Positions 50,782 to 59,122 of a stretch of DNA of 64,000 nucleotides are shown one piece after another. Source of the DNA: Parasalinivibrio latis (GTDB lineage Bacteria; Pseudomonadota; Gammaproteobacteria; Enterobacterales; Vibrionaceae); assembly GCF_036825535.1 (NCBI RefSeq), contig NZ_CP098813.1, positions 1,054,001-1,118,000 on the forward strand, given 5' to 3'. Below the pieces are notes generated by a model. The model searched no databases and was not told the origin of the DNA. It saw only the letters and a list, made by a program, of their open reading frames with translations. A program made the translations under genes and the position numbers. How positions within the stretch are numbered: the first letter of the stretch is position 1; each line of letters starts with the position of its first letter.

Positions 50782-50804
50782 CCATTGAGAATCAGTATCT
50801 TCAT
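50782..50804. repeat. attR core: second copy of the 23-bp mdaB start repeat
   Basis: Identical to 14514-14536. On its left, sequence is unrelated to mdaB; on its right, the reversed leader has CCGGAGCAACGCA before the ATG (minus strand), a better ribosome site than the one now in front of mdaB. This supports the view that bases 50805-50978 are the original mdaB/hxlR intergenic DNA. Confidence 0.75.
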
Positions 50805-50978
50805 TGCGTTGCTCCGGAGACTTTTTAGTTTTTTTGGTTGTCCCTGTGTTTGTATTCCGTGCCTGAATTTGTGGCGTAGTTACTATGGGGTTGGCGGTAT
50901 AAAACGTCAACCAGTATACTTTTAGTAACCATCTGGCTTTATTTGCCAGTCTGAATTTCGCAACAGGTGTGGGGACCG
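50805..50978. promoter_or_regulatory. Original mdaB/hxlR intergenic region with operator
   Basis: On the minus strand, TTGACG-N17-CATAGT would have driven mdaB. AGTATACT (palindrome) and its surroundings at 50906-50926 are identical to 14595-14615. On the plus strand the HxlR-type gene follows. The AGTATACT dyad is the likely regulator site. Confidence 0.5.
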
Positions 50979-51338
50979 ATGGGCATTGTAGAATGTGAAG
51001 AGGACATGCAACCGCTGGGAAGCGATGGCGGACCCTGCCTGGAGCCGTGTGCAATTGAACGGGGTATGCGGTTAATCGGCGGGAAATGGAAAGGGTCTAT
51101 CCTGTGGCACCTCAAGGATGGACCAGTTCGATTTAATGAGCTTTGCCGCCAGTTAGGCGGTGCCAGCAAAAAGATGGTCGATCAACGCCTGAAAGAGATG
51201 GAAGGCCAGGGGCTGGTGGTAAGGGAGGTAATCAGCACCAGACCGATAGCGGTTTCCTATGAAATAACCGACTTTGGCAGGTCAGCACTTTGTGTGTTGA
51301 AAACCCTCAAAGACTGGTGTGATGAAAATGATATCTGA
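50979..51338 (+). CDS. HxlR-family transcription regulator
   Basis: 119 residues from the ATG at 50979 (GGGGACC upstream; a GTG at 50967 is in frame). PCAIERGMRLIGGKWKGSILWHLKDGPVRFNELCRQLGGASKKMVDQRLKEMEGQGLVVREVISTRPIAVSYEITDFGRSALCVLKTLKDW is the full HxlR winged helix. Cys at the start of the domain (PCLEPCAIE) may sense electrophiles or quinones, as in YodB/QorR-type members. It probably regulated the divergent mdaB-peroxiredoxin operon before the prophage entered. Confidence 0.92.
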   Translation: MGIVECEEDMQPLGSDGGPCLEPCAIERGMRLIGGKWKGSILWHLKDGPVRFNELCRQLGGASKKMVDQRLKEMEGQGLVVREVISTRPIAVSYEITDFGRSALCVLKTLKDWCDENDI

Positions 51339-51380
51339 TCCATTTGGGTGTAAAGGCAGCCAGATAATAGAGTGAATGAA

Positions 51381-51830
51381 ATGCGATTAGAACCGGCGAT
51401 GGAAGCAGATATTGACAGCATCAACGAGGTGATTCTGGCTGCCAAACGCCACTGGGGATACAGTGAAGAACTTATCGCGATGTGGTTGCAGGACATGTTG
51501 GTCGACCCCATGAGAATGAGGACATCTCAATTTTGGGTGATGCGTACCAACCAATCCATAGTCGGGGTCGTATCTCTGTCCGGAACCGATACCCCGGAAG
51601 CGGAGCTGGACGATTTGTGGGTTCTTCCTGATCAGATGGGAATGGGGCTGGGCCGTAAAATGATGGAGTTTGTGGTGGCGTATATGCGGCAATCCGGCAT
51701 TACCCGTCTGAAGATTGTTGCAGAGCCTAATGCAGAAGGGTTTTACCGCAAAATGGGTGCAGTACGAATCGGTTGGCAGCCTTCTATCCCTCCAGGCCGG
51801 ATGTTGCCGGTCATGGTGTTGGAATGCTAA
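51381..51830 (+). CDS. GNAT-family N-acetyltransferase
   Basis: 149 residues (GTG at 51372 possible). LDDLWVLPDQMGMGLGRKMMEFVVAYMRQSGITRLKIVAEPNAEGFYRKMGAVRIG holds the acetyl-CoA loop (QMGMGLGRK) and the usual C-terminal NAEGFYRKMG. It moves an acetyl group to an unknown amine substrate. Follows the HxlR-type gene by about 40 bases. Confidence 0.88.
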   Translation: MRLEPAMEADIDSINEVILAAKRHWGYSEELIAMWLQDMLVDPMRMRTSQFWVMRTNQSIVGVVSLSGTDTPEAELDDLWVLPDQMGMGLGRKMMEFVVAYMRQSGITRLKIVAEPNAEGFYRKMGAVRIGWQPSIPPGRMLPVMVLEC

Positions 51831-51849
51831 TAGAAAAATAAGAGGAAGC

Positions 51850-52332
51850 ATGGACGCGCTGAGACTCAAACCTTTTACCGAATCCCGCTATCCGTTGCTG
51901 GTAAAGTGGATAGACTCTGAGTTACTGAACTTTGTTTGGGGAGGGGCATCTTACCGGTTTCCGTTGACCGTGGAGCAAATAACAGATCACATTGCATTGG
52001 ATGGGGTCATTCCCTTTCTGCTGGTATATGAAGACAAGCCTGCCGGCTTTATTGAACTGTTTCAGGTTAACCCCATCTCATACCGAATATGTCGGGTATT
52101 TATCACTCCTGATTTTCGGGGCAAGGGACTGGCAACGAAGATGCTCCAAATGGCCGTCGACCATGCGGTTAAACTTGGGGCAAAAAAAGTCTCCCTCCAT
52201 GTATTTGAATCAAATCATCCAGCTTTGCGGTGTTATCTCTCGTTGGGGTTTACTGAAATAGCCCGTCAGCCGGGTGGTTATTTTTTTGATGGGCAACGCT
52301 GGACTAAATTGACATTGGAAAAAGTACTTTAG
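51850..52332 (+). CDS. GNAT-family N-acetyltransferase
   Basis: 160 residues, ATG at 51850 with AGAGGAAGC just upstream. LKPFTESRYPLLVKWIDSELLNFVWGG, then CRVFITPDFRGKGLATKMLQMAVDHAVKLGAKKVSLHVFESNHPALRCYLSLGFTEIAR with the acetyl-CoA motif RGKGLAT. RimI/RimJ-like in style; substrate unknown. Confidence 0.88.
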   Translation: MDALRLKPFTESRYPLLVKWIDSELLNFVWGGASYRFPLTVEQITDHIALDGVIPFLLVYEDKPAGFIELFQVNPISYRICRVFITPDFRGKGLATKMLQMAVDHAVKLGAKKVSLHVFESNHPALRCYLSLGFTEIARQPGGYFFDGQRWTKLTLEKVL

Positions 52333-52377
52333 ACCGAAAATCAGGGATTTCTGAATTAAATACCAAGGATTGGTTCT

Positions 52378-52947
52378 ATGAATAACGAAAAGACGTTTGA
52401 GCGTGGGAATGCATTAAAAGTTATTGTAGGGTACCCGTTTGGTGTCCTGCTGATATCTGTATTGCTGAATATTTTTGTGTTTGGTGTAGATCCGTTTATT
52501 GCTGCTCTTCCGGTCAAGCCGGTATTTGTAGCTGCTTCTCTGGCTGCTGTAATGTTAGCCGTGAATCACTCTGTTTTAATGACGACCACAGAGTTGGTGA
52601 GAGCCCGTTATGGCCTGCATGCTACCCCGGAAGAGTGGGCCGCAAGTGATGATAACCCGGAATCTGTATCCTCATATGGTATTCAGGAACTGGCGAGAAA
52701 CCACAATACCCACCGTAATGCGACTGAAAACACAGTGATCTTCGCTGTTATCGCACCACTGTTTTTACTTTCTTCCCCTCCGTTGTTAGCGGCAGTTTTC
52801 TGGTTTTTAGGCTTTGGTATCGGCAGGCTCGGTCATACCTATGGCTTTCTGAAAGGCCGGGACGGTATCCGGGGATTGTTCATGACCGTCAACCTCTTAT
52901 CACTTTATGGCATGGCAAGTTACCTGCTATTCAGTTTTTTCGTATAA
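52378..52947 (+). CDS. MAPEG-family membrane protein
   Basis: 189 residues with about four spans. ELARNHNTHRNATENTVIFAVIAPLFLLSSPPLLAAVFWFLGFGIGRLGHTYGFLKGRDGIRGLFMTVNLLSLYGMASYLL shows the MAPEG pattern (RxxxNxxEN...GRxxHxxxY). These membrane proteins use glutathione in detoxification in some cases; here the substrate is unknown. Confidence 0.82.
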   Translation: MNNEKTFERGNALKVIVGYPFGVLLISVLLNIFVFGVDPFIAALPVKPVFVAASLAAVMLAVNHSVLMTTTELVRARYGLHATPEEWAASDDNPESVSSYGIQELARNHNTHRNATENTVIFAVIAPLFLLSSPPLLAAVFWFLGFGIGRLGHTYGFLKGRDGIRGLFMTVNLLSLYGMASYLLFSFFV

Positions 52948-53024
52948 CCTCCTGTTAACGTGATGAATGGTGCTTCGCGATATTGGCGTTACGCCTGTGT
53001 GGCACCTGGATACTGAGGAAAAAC

Positions 53025-53429
53025 ATGGAAGTACATGAGTGTGTATCTTTTTTACTGGTTTCAGAAGGGCGCGTATTGCTTGAGAAGCGTTCGATGGCAA
53101 AAAAAAACGATCCCGGTCTAAATGCCATTCCCGGTGGTCATATGGAGCCGGGAGAGAATCAGGAACAAACGCTGATTCGCGAACTGAGAGAGGAGCTTGA
53201 TTTAGAGCCTGTTTCATTCGGTTACCTTTGCTCCCTCTACCATCCCACCGATGAACTCCAGTTGATCCATTATTATGTCGTCAGTGCATGGGCGGGTGAT
53301 TTGCGTGTATTGGAAGCCGATGAAGTAATTTGGCACCGAATAGAAGACGTGCCGTTAGACCTAGCCGCAGACCGAACAGCGTTAGGGGAATACCGAAGAC
53401 TGGTAATGTCCGGTAAAGTGAGAATTTAG
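53025..53429 (+). CDS. NUDIX hydrolase
   Basis: 134 residues from the ATG at 53025 (GAGGAAAAAC before it). The Nudix box GGHMEPGENQEQTLIRELREELDL is complete. CVSFLLVSEGRVLLEKRSMAKKNDPGLNAIPGGHMEPGE suggests an MutT/8-oxo-dGTP type but the substrate is open. Confidence 0.92.
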   Translation: MEVHECVSFLLVSEGRVLLEKRSMAKKNDPGLNAIPGGHMEPGENQEQTLIRELREELDLEPVSFGYLCSLYHPTDELQLIHYYVVSAWAGDLRVLEADEVIWHRIEDVPLDLAADRTALGEYRRLVMSGKVRI

Positions 53430-53454
53430 GACGCAAAACAGGGAGATTGAGTGT

Positions 53455-54078
53455 TTGAAAACGGTGCTGTGTTACGGAGATTCAAATACGTGGGGGTTTG
53501 TACCAAACGGGAACCGTCGATACGGCCCGGACGAACGTTGGCCGGGTCTGCTTAGAACCCGGCTTCCTGAGGGGTTTGACATCATTGAAGAGGGCCAGCC
53601 GGGAAGGACGACGGTACATGATGACCCCTTTGAAGGAGAACGAAATGGCCTTCGCTACCTGGTTCCCTGCCTGGAATCTCACCTGCCGGATCTGGTGGTG
53701 CTTCTTCTCGGCACCAATGATCTCAAAGCGCACTACAATTTGAGCGCATGGGAAGTTGCACGAGGGGCGGGAAGACTGGTGGAAGAGATACAAGCTTATA
53801 AAACCCGTTTTACCGGAAAGGTGCCACAAGTCTTGCTGGTCTGCCCTCCGCCTGTCCTGGAAGTGGGTGGGTTTAACGATAAATTCAGGGGGGCAGCAGA
53901 AAAGTCCCTCCAGCTTGCAGAGCATTACAGGGCTCAGGCAGAGCAATTGGGCTGTGTCTTCTTTGATGCAGGTAGCGTCGTTAAATCCTGCCCGAATGAA
54001 GGAGTCCACTGGCAAGCCGGGGAACACCGTATTCTTGCCAATGCTTTGGCACCGCAAATTATCCATTTGCTGTCGTAG
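53455..54078 (+). CDS. SGNH-family hydrolase (arylesterase-like)
   Basis: 207 residues. Block I CYGDSNTWGFVP (Ser), block III LVVLLLGTNDLK (Asn) and block V NEGVHWQAGEHRILANAL (Asp/Glu-x-x-His) are in place, so the catalytic set is complete except that Glu occupies the usual Asp position in the EGVHW motif. TTG start at 53455 with GGGAG nine bases upstream. No signal peptide, so cytoplasmic. Confidence 0.88.
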   Translation: MKTVLCYGDSNTWGFVPNGNRRYGPDERWPGLLRTRLPEGFDIIEEGQPGRTTVHDDPFEGERNGLRYLVPCLESHLPDLVVLLLGTNDLKAHYNLSAWEVARGAGRLVEEIQAYKTRFTGKVPQVLLVCPPPVLEVGGFNDKFRGAAEKSLQLAEHYRAQAEQLGCVFFDAGSVVKSCPNEGVHWQAGEHRILANALAPQIIHLLS

Positions 54079-54104
54079 TAGCAAAATAGCAAAAGGTGAT
54101 CACA

Positions 54105-54533
54105 ATGGAACCAAGGATCAGCATTATCACATTAGGAGTGGGCAACCTCGAAGAGACAGCCCGTTTTTACCAGGCATTGGGATTCCCGACGTCAAGAAAC
54201 CCGGAAGACGGAATTGTATTTTTCCGGACAGGAGGGACCTGCCTTGCCTTGTACCCGTTCGATAAACTTGCAGATGACGTATCACCCGAGCTAAGGCCGC
54301 CACGCCCCGGTTTTTCCGGCATCACACTGGCGCACAATACGCGGAGCAAAGAGCAGGTTGATGAGGTGTTGGCACTGGCTGAAAAAGCCGGTGGCAACAT
54401 TGTAAAACCGGCACAGGATGTGTTCTGGGGAGGATACAGCGGTTATTTCTCGGACCCGGATGGTTACCTGTGGGAAGTAGCGTATGGCGATTGCTGGGAG
54501 TTCAACCCGGATGGCAGCCTTGTTATAGGGTAG
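54105..54533 (+). CDS. VOC-family (glyoxalase-like) protein
   Basis: 142 residues. ISIITLGVGNLEETARFYQALGFPTSRN and VFWGGYSGYFSDPDGYLWEVAYGDCWEF are the two beta-alpha-beta modules of the vicinal-oxygen-chelate fold, with the Glu of WEVAY as likely metal ligand. Metal-dependent detoxification or dioxygenase role is possible. Confidence 0.88.
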   Translation: MEPRISIITLGVGNLEETARFYQALGFPTSRNPEDGIVFFRTGGTCLALYPFDKLADDVSPELRPPRPGFSGITLAHNTRSKEQVDEVLALAEKAGGNIVKPAQDVFWGGYSGYFSDPDGYLWEVAYGDCWEFNPDGSLVIG

Positions 54534-54547
54534 ATGGTGCGGAACGC

Positions 54548-54985
54548 ATGATGTTTTTTGTTACCTCCGATCTTACTCATTTCCAAGTCGACAAAATAAA
54601 AGACGTATTGGAGGATATCTGGGAGAAGGTGGAGCTTCGTAGCGATGGTTCACCTGATCCTATAGCCGCACTGAATAACAATGACGTGATTGGCGGATTG
54701 GCCTTTACTTACCATCCTATTCCTGAACCTTTACCAAATGCAGGAAAAATGGCGCTCTGGATTAACGCACTTGCGGTCACACCCCGATGGCGGGGGCGGG
54801 GTATTGCATCCCGGCTGATACAAGAAGCGGAAGCCCAAGCCAAAGCTGCGGGCGCAACTGAAATTTATGTATACACTGATGTGCCCGGCCTGTACCTGAA
54901 ATTGGCGTGGCAAAAGCGTGAGGATTACGACCGAAACATGGTGCTGTCGAAAAGTCTCATAAAGGCAGACGAACTAGCCGGTTAA
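54548..54985 (+). CDS. GNAT-family N-acetyltransferase
   Basis: 145 residues, ATG at 54548. ALWINALAVTPRWRGRGIASRLIQEAEAQAKAAGATEIYVYTDVPGLYLKLAWQ has the acetyl-CoA loop RWRGRGIAS. Ends the run of plus-strand enzyme genes; its last 12 bases overlap the convergent RES gene. Confidence 0.88.
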   Translation: MMFFVTSDLTHFQVDKIKDVLEDIWEKVELRSDGSPDPIAALNNNDVIGGLAFTYHPIPEPLPNAGKMALWINALAVTPRWRGRGIASRLIQEAEAQAKAAGATEIYVYTDVPGLYLKLAWQKREDYDRNMVLSKSLIKADELAG

Positions 54986-55849
54986 CGGCTGAACCCGGAT
55001 GACTTCCACCCCTGAGAACTCCGGATGGGCTCTGTTAAGGACGACGTTGACTTTTTCAGGCTGCAGCATGGAAGGCACAAACAGCATCAGTGACTCCCGC
55101 GCTGATATCCAGCGGTCACCTATATTCCGGGTTGCTGACATATCCTGGGGGTTGCCAAGAATTCCTGGAATACCTTCTATCGGGACTGAAGCGGCTGAGC
55201 CACTTGCGACCATTTCGATCAGGCTGAACTGTCCGCTGTCTCTTATTTCGTTAGGAACTGCATTCATCAATTCTCCAACTGCCTGCACCATATCGGTAGC
55301 GGTATATAGTACCTGTGAACCTGCGCTGTGCCAGCGACCGTTAAACAAATGGGAGGCTGAAGCCAGCGGATCTGAAGCGTAAGATGTTTTGACAATTCGG
55401 TACAGGTGCAACCTGTCATGGTGAATGAGCCCACCAGAAAATTCTGGCCCCTTGTAAACAGGCTGGGGGCAGAGGATCAACCGGCCTGAGTCATCACATG
55501 TTCCATCAAAGGGTGAAGAACTGTCGCTGAAGGCAATAAAGTCGGCAGAAAAATCGTCTATGGCTGCCCCGGCGGCTTGTATGTAAGGGGAAGAATACTC
55601 GTAGGCGAGTTCCAGCTTTGGATACCAATAATTGATTGGGCTGGCTATTGCCGGGGGAAGAAAGATAATTGCCAGTAAACGGCCTTTCCAGTCTTTCCAC
55701 ATCCACCCCTTAACCCCAAAACACTCGGACATGCGCTCCAGAAATCCTTTGGAAGAGATTTCCTCCTGGGTGGGAGCGTGTCGAAGCACCGGGACGCTGT
55801 CGGCAACGCCAAGCTTTTTCCTGATCTCGGCATCTTTTGGCTTTGACAT
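54974..55849 (-). CDS. Membrane-anchored RES-domain protein
   Basis: 291 residues. After about 50 polar residues comes a membrane span (LLAIIFLPPAIASPINYWY), a spacer, then a RES-type domain: LYRIVKTSYASDPLASASHLFNGRWHSAGSQVLYTATDMVQAVGELM and, further on, IGDRWISARESLMLFVPSMLQPEKVNVVLNRAHPEF. RES domains of RES-Xre toxin pairs degrade NAD+. The Arg, the Tyr/Thr region and the Glu of the family core are present. No Xre antitoxin gene is adjacent, and the membrane anchor is unusual for the pair type. Toxic effector or NAD-metabolic role is open. Confidence 0.75.
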   Translation of the reverse strand: MSKPKDAEIRKKLGVADSVPVLRHAPTQEEISSKGFLERMSECFGVKGWMWKDWKGRLLAIIFLPPAIASPINYWYPKLELAYEYSSPYIQAAGAAIDDFSADFIAFSDSSSPFDGTCDDSGRLILCPQPVYKGPEFSGGLIHHDRLHLYRIVKTSYASDPLASASHLFNGRWHSAGSQVLYTATDMVQAVGELMNAVPNEIRDSGQFSLIEMVASGSAASVPIEGIPGILGNPQDMSATRNIGDRWISARESLMLFVPSMLQPEKVNVVLNRAHPEFSGVEVIRVQPLTG

Positions 55850-55912
55850 CGTGGTTTCAGGCTCTTGGTTGCAAAGGGTAAGCCGCTGGCTCAGACTGCA
55901 TGGAAAGTCCTG

Positions 55913-56203
55913 CTATTTTTCTTCATAAAGATGGACTGACATATCGCAGGCTTCATCCCTTAGCGCCAGAATTTCCTGATAGGCTTCTGTCTCGTAAAAT
56001 CCTTTGGCAGCCTGCATATCTGAAAAGCGGAACACTGCTGCAATATGGGGTTGTTGCTCATTTCCCCTCAGCGTTTCTGCAAAGTTGGCGCGGACCAAAA
56101 CTTCGGCATTGGCCTCTTTTAACAGCACAGCAGCTTTAGCCACATAGTCGTGGAACTTACCGGCATCCTTGATTTTCGCATAGGAAAAATTCAATACGGG
56201 CAT
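55913..56203 (-). CDS. DUF1330-like ferredoxin-fold protein
   Basis: 96 residues. FHDYVAKAAVLLKEANAEVLVRANFAETLRGNEQQPHIAAVFRFSDMQAAKGFYETEAYQEILALRDEACDMSVHLYE follows the DUF1330 dimeric alpha/beta pattern (FxdxxAAxxFYxSxxYqxi). Function unknown, often stress or degradative enzymes. Stands alone, about 130 bases before the OmpA-like gene stop. Confidence 0.85.
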   Translation of the reverse strand: MPVLNFSYAKIKDAGKFHDYVAKAAVLLKEANAEVLVRANFAETLRGNEQQPHIAAVFRFSDMQAAKGFYETEAYQEILALRDEACDMSVHLYEEK

Positions 56204-56330
56204 AATGGCTTCCTTTTATTCAGGTTTTCCAAGGTTAAGTGCCAGTTTGCACTGATATTAATGGTGTTGGTGTTTCAGATTGGGGAAAGTGCCTTACCTC
56301 GTATAGAAGGCGGCACTTCCAGGTTTTTAT

Positions 56331-57806
56331 CTATTTATTATCTGACCTTAACACCAGTTCTACCCGTCGGTTCTGCTTACGGCCATCCTCATTCTGGTTG
56401 TTGGCAACAGGCGAGTGCTCACCTACGCCTTGGGCCATCAGCTGCTTTTTCGGGATACCAAACTGTTTAGTTAGCACGGTGACTACGGCCTTTGCACGTT
56501 TTTTTGCAAGCTTTTCATTATAAGACTGGGCGCCTTTGTCGTCTGTGTGGCCAACCACGTAAAACTGCCAGTCAGGGTTTGCTTTCAGATACTCTGCAAG
56601 GGTAGTGAGAACTGCTTCAGACTCGGTCAAAATCCGGTCACTGTCATACTCAAACAGCAAACCGTCCAATGCCACATGCCCGCTTTGGGCAATGTTGTCG
56701 TTCAGCCCCTCCAGGTCAATCACCAGCCGGTCATCGTTCACTTCTGTTTCTTCAATAATGCGCAACTCGGCCCACAAACTACCCGGAAATCCGATAACGT
56801 AAACCATTGCATGGATGTTACCTTCAGGGCGTTCCAGGTGATAAAGCCCATAGTATTGGTTTTCTTCAAAGCCTATGTGAACCAGCGTCTTGAGTGCCTT
56901 TTCCAGGCGATCATCATTACCGCATTGGCTGCCTTGGCAGCGAAAACGCGGGACAAACCCGAGCTTGTTCAATGCCGCCTGATAGTTGGCAAATGCCTCG
57001 TATTCTGAATATTGCCTTGGCAATTCATAACCGATATCCGTTATTTTTCCATCGACGGTCACGATTTGGTGTTTTCCTTTAGAGACCCCGGTCATCAACA
57101 AGCCTTGGCCATAACCGTGATGGATATATTTATTGATCCTTGCACCGGGCAACCGCTTGACCATCGGGTGGTCTTTACTGCCTTTCAGGTCTTTTGTACT
57201 CATGTCTTTAAACGTCATGGGGGCAGCCGGTTTATCCAGGTACGCTTTGTCGACTGAAACCAAATCCAAGGGTTCAGGCATTGCTTCCAGTATGTCAAAT
57301 TGCAACCCGGTGCGTTTTTTGAACTTCGCCGAATACAAAGAAATGTATAAAGTCTTAGCTTCTGATGTGATACGGGCGGTAAAGACAGTGGGGCCGGATT
57401 TAGAGATCGTATCTTTGGGCTGGAGGGTTGCGATAATGGATTTGGCTCTCCCGCATTCCTGCTCACCCTGACAGTGGAACAGAACTTCCCCACCCAGTTT
57501 CTCCACCTGGGCCTTGTAGTTGTTCACCGCATGAAAAGGCTCGTAACTTGGAGGAAGTTCCCAGGCGACGCGAGTTAATCTTCCGCCGATCCTGTTTGTG
57601 TCGATTTTCCCTTTGTTGACGGCGGTAATAAGGGGGAAATAAGTAAAATGGCGTTCGCTTTTTTCCACTTTTTTTCCGTCCGGCAATACACTGAACAGCT
57701 CTGAAGCGGTCGCTGTTCCTCCCGATGCTCCAGCGAAAAGCAACGTTGCTACCAAGACGGTTAACGCGCGGTTCAATGCGTGTTTTGTCCTTTGTTTCAA
57801 TCTCAT
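56331..57806 (-). CDS. OmpA-family protein with duplicated DUF4892-like N-domain
   Basis: 491 residues. Signal peptide (VLVATLLFAGASGGTATA). Two similar segments follow: about 50-190 (RIGGRLTRVAWELPPSYEPFHAVNNYKAQVEKLGGEVLFHCQGEQECG) and about 220-345 (DHPMVKRLPGARINKYIHHGYGQ...ITDIGYELPRQYSEYEAFANYQAALNKLGFVPRFRCQGSQCGN), each with a Cys pair, as in DUF4892 proteins. The C-terminal 120 residues are an OmpA peptidoglycan-binding domain (LLFEYDSDRILTESEAVLTTLAEYLKANPDWQFYVVGHTDDKGAQSYNEKLAKKRAKAVVTVLTKQFGIPKKQLMAQGVGEHSPV). It should anchor the envelope to the cell wall. The duplication is uncommon. Confidence 0.88.
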   Translation of the reverse strand: MRLKQRTKHALNRALTVLVATLLFAGASGGTATASELFSVLPDGKKVEKSERHFTYFPLITAVNKGKIDTNRIGGRLTRVAWELPPSYEPFHAVNNYKAQVEKLGGEVLFHCQGEQECGRAKSIIATLQPKDTISKSGPTVFTARITSEAKTLYISLYSAKFKKRTGLQFDILEAMPEPLDLVSVDKAYLDKPAAPMTFKDMSTKDLKGSKDHPMVKRLPGARINKYIHHGYGQGLLMTGVSKGKHQIVTVDGKITDIGYELPRQYSEYEAFANYQAALNKLGFVPRFRCQGSQCGNDDRLEKALKTLVHIGFEENQYYGLYHLERPEGNIHAMVYVIGFPGSLWAELRIIEETEVNDDRLVIDLEGLNDNIAQSGHVALDGLLFEYDSDRILTESEAVLTTLAEYLKANPDWQFYVVGHTDDKGAQSYNEKLAKKRAKAVVTVLTKQFGIPKKQLMAQGVGEHSPVANNQNEDGRKQNRRVELVLRSDNK

Positions 57807-57820
57807 TCCGTTTCCTCGCG

Positions 57821-59098
57821 TTAGTGCATCTTATCTTTGCTGCAATCTGTTACCACCAGTTTAGTTGTCTCTGTTAACTCGAAATTCATCATCGAACTGG
57901 TATCCATTTCTGGCCCCATTACCCTGATATTTGGGGAATTGAGCAGTGGGGAGAGGCTGCGGCAGTTGTCGGTCTTTTCTATCTGGATTGACTCAACACC
58001 AGAGCTGGCCAATGCCTCCCAGTCCTTTGATTCAACATTGGAAAACAGCATATGGGCGGTTACCGAAGAAAGATCGCCAAAAGCCTTGATGGTGCTGTCT
58101 TTCACCATAAGCTGTGACAGATCAGCCATACCCCCAAGCGGAGCCAGAGACGCCAGATCTGCACCACTTAGAGTAATGATTTCGAGATAAGGAAAATGGG
58201 AGAGGTCATCAAGGCGAATTGTGGCATTACCGGGAAAGTCGCAACTAACCACTGTCAGGTCATTAACCTGTTTGGCAAGGCTGGCCTTGGCTGCCGAGTT
58301 TACACATTTCTCGATGTGTGGATCGGTAAAGGCGATGTCAGAGATTGGAGGGGAAACAGCGTCGGGACTAGGTTCGAACATCTGATCTTCTGGAAAAAAC
58401 GGGTCAACCGGCTCGCTGAGATATTGCTCGTCTGATGGGCTGATGAAATGGTCACCAGCAGCATTTTCAGCCAGTTCGAGAAATTCACTTTCGTCCATTC
58501 CCTGAAAATGCTTTTCCAGAACTGGAGCTGCATCTTCAACAAAACACAAGTTCCCCATCTGGAATGTACCCGGCACCTGAGCGACCAACACACCATGCAT
58601 CCCCAGTTCAGCGACGGCGGCAATGGCCTCGTTTTCATCGGTTATGGCTTTAAATGTCAGTATCTTGGCGGTGAGCGTTCTTAGTTTGTCAATTTGGTCC
58701 CGGAATTCTGAAATCATTTCCGGCCGGTAACAGGCTGATTGATGGTCTACCTCATTCTGAAAACCTCTGAATTTCCCGATATAGCTCTCTGCAAGGGAAG
58801 CATTACTTAAAGCCAACTTAGAGCGGGTATCAATACCGGCGACACGAAGTGCCGCCAGCCCACTGCCTGTTGAATCCAATTGCCCGGCAAGACGCTCTGT
58901 CAGCACCTGATACTGGCGGACATTGTTTTGGGACTTTTCAAGTAACGGCTGTGTACTGTCCTGAAAGTTTCCAAGTGCCTGCATCGTCCTGTCTATACCG
59001 GTAAGGGCAGGAGCCGAAAATGACAGGGCAGCCGCAAGCAGGGAAACAACGGCGCTTCGAGACCACTGGCGACAAGTTGGAAATAAAACATAACGCAT
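57821..59098 (-). CDS. Secreted protein with helical N-part and LRR-like C-part
   Basis: 425 residues. Signal peptide (VVSLLAAALSFSAPA). Residues about 35-150 are helical; the C-terminal 170 residues have leucine-rich-repeat-like spacing (IRLDDLSHFPYLEIITLSGADLASLAPLGGMADLSQLMVKDSTIKAFGDLSSVTAHMLFSN). I recognise no named family. It is 14 bases upstream of the OmpA-like gene on the same strand and should be co-transcribed, so a role in the same envelope assembly is likely. Confidence 0.7.
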   Translation of the reverse strand: MRYVLFPTCRQWSRSAVVSLLAAALSFSAPALTGIDRTMQALGNFQDSTQPLLEKSQNNVRQYQVLTERLAGQLDSTGSGLAALRVAGIDTRSKLALSNASLAESYIGKFRGFQNEVDHQSACYRPEMISEFRDQIDKLRTLTAKILTFKAITDENEAIAAVAELGMHGVLVAQVPGTFQMGNLCFVEDAAPVLEKHFQGMDESEFLELAENAAGDHFISPSDEQYLSEPVDPFFPEDQMFEPSPDAVSPPISDIAFTDPHIEKCVNSAAKASLAKQVNDLTVVSCDFPGNATIRLDDLSHFPYLEIITLSGADLASLAPLGGMADLSQLMVKDSTIKAFGDLSSVTAHMLFSNVESKDWEALASSGVESIQIEKTDNCRSLSPLLNSPNIRVMGPEMDTSSMMNFELTETTKLVVTDCSKDKMH

Positions 59099-59122
59099 GC
59101 ACAGTTCCTTGTGTGGGTGGTA

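Larger units (their letters stand above)
14514..50804. mobile_element. Mosaic temperate myovirus prophage (lambda-like early arm, Mu-like head, P2-like tail)
   Basis: Integrase at the left end next to attL, late tail gene D at the right end next to attR, and a 23-bp direct repeat at both borders. The order is int-xis-ssb-recT-exo / cI / cro-cII-O / mor / lysis / terminase-portal-gpF / cargo island / protease-capsid / connector / baseplate-fibre / sheath-tube-tape measure-U-X-D. No transposase A/B is present, so the Mu-like head genes belong to an integrase-type phage. Two in-frame TAA codons (24609 and 39846) and an insertion sequence (30346-31536) suggest decay or at least conditional defects. 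If the crossover was instead in the second shared block, the borders shift to 14595-14615 and 50906-50926. Confidence 0.88.

Noticed and set aside
53482..54084. 200-codon minus-strand frame opposite the SGNH hydrolase
   Set aside because: Antisense shadow of a gene with intact catalytic blocks.
50979..54985. Run of small same-strand genes (GNAT, MAPEG, NUDIX, VOC) that resembles a Vibrio superintegron cassette array
   Set aside because: No repeated attC/VCR-like sequences of 60-130 bases lie between the genes, and the spacers differ in length and sequence.
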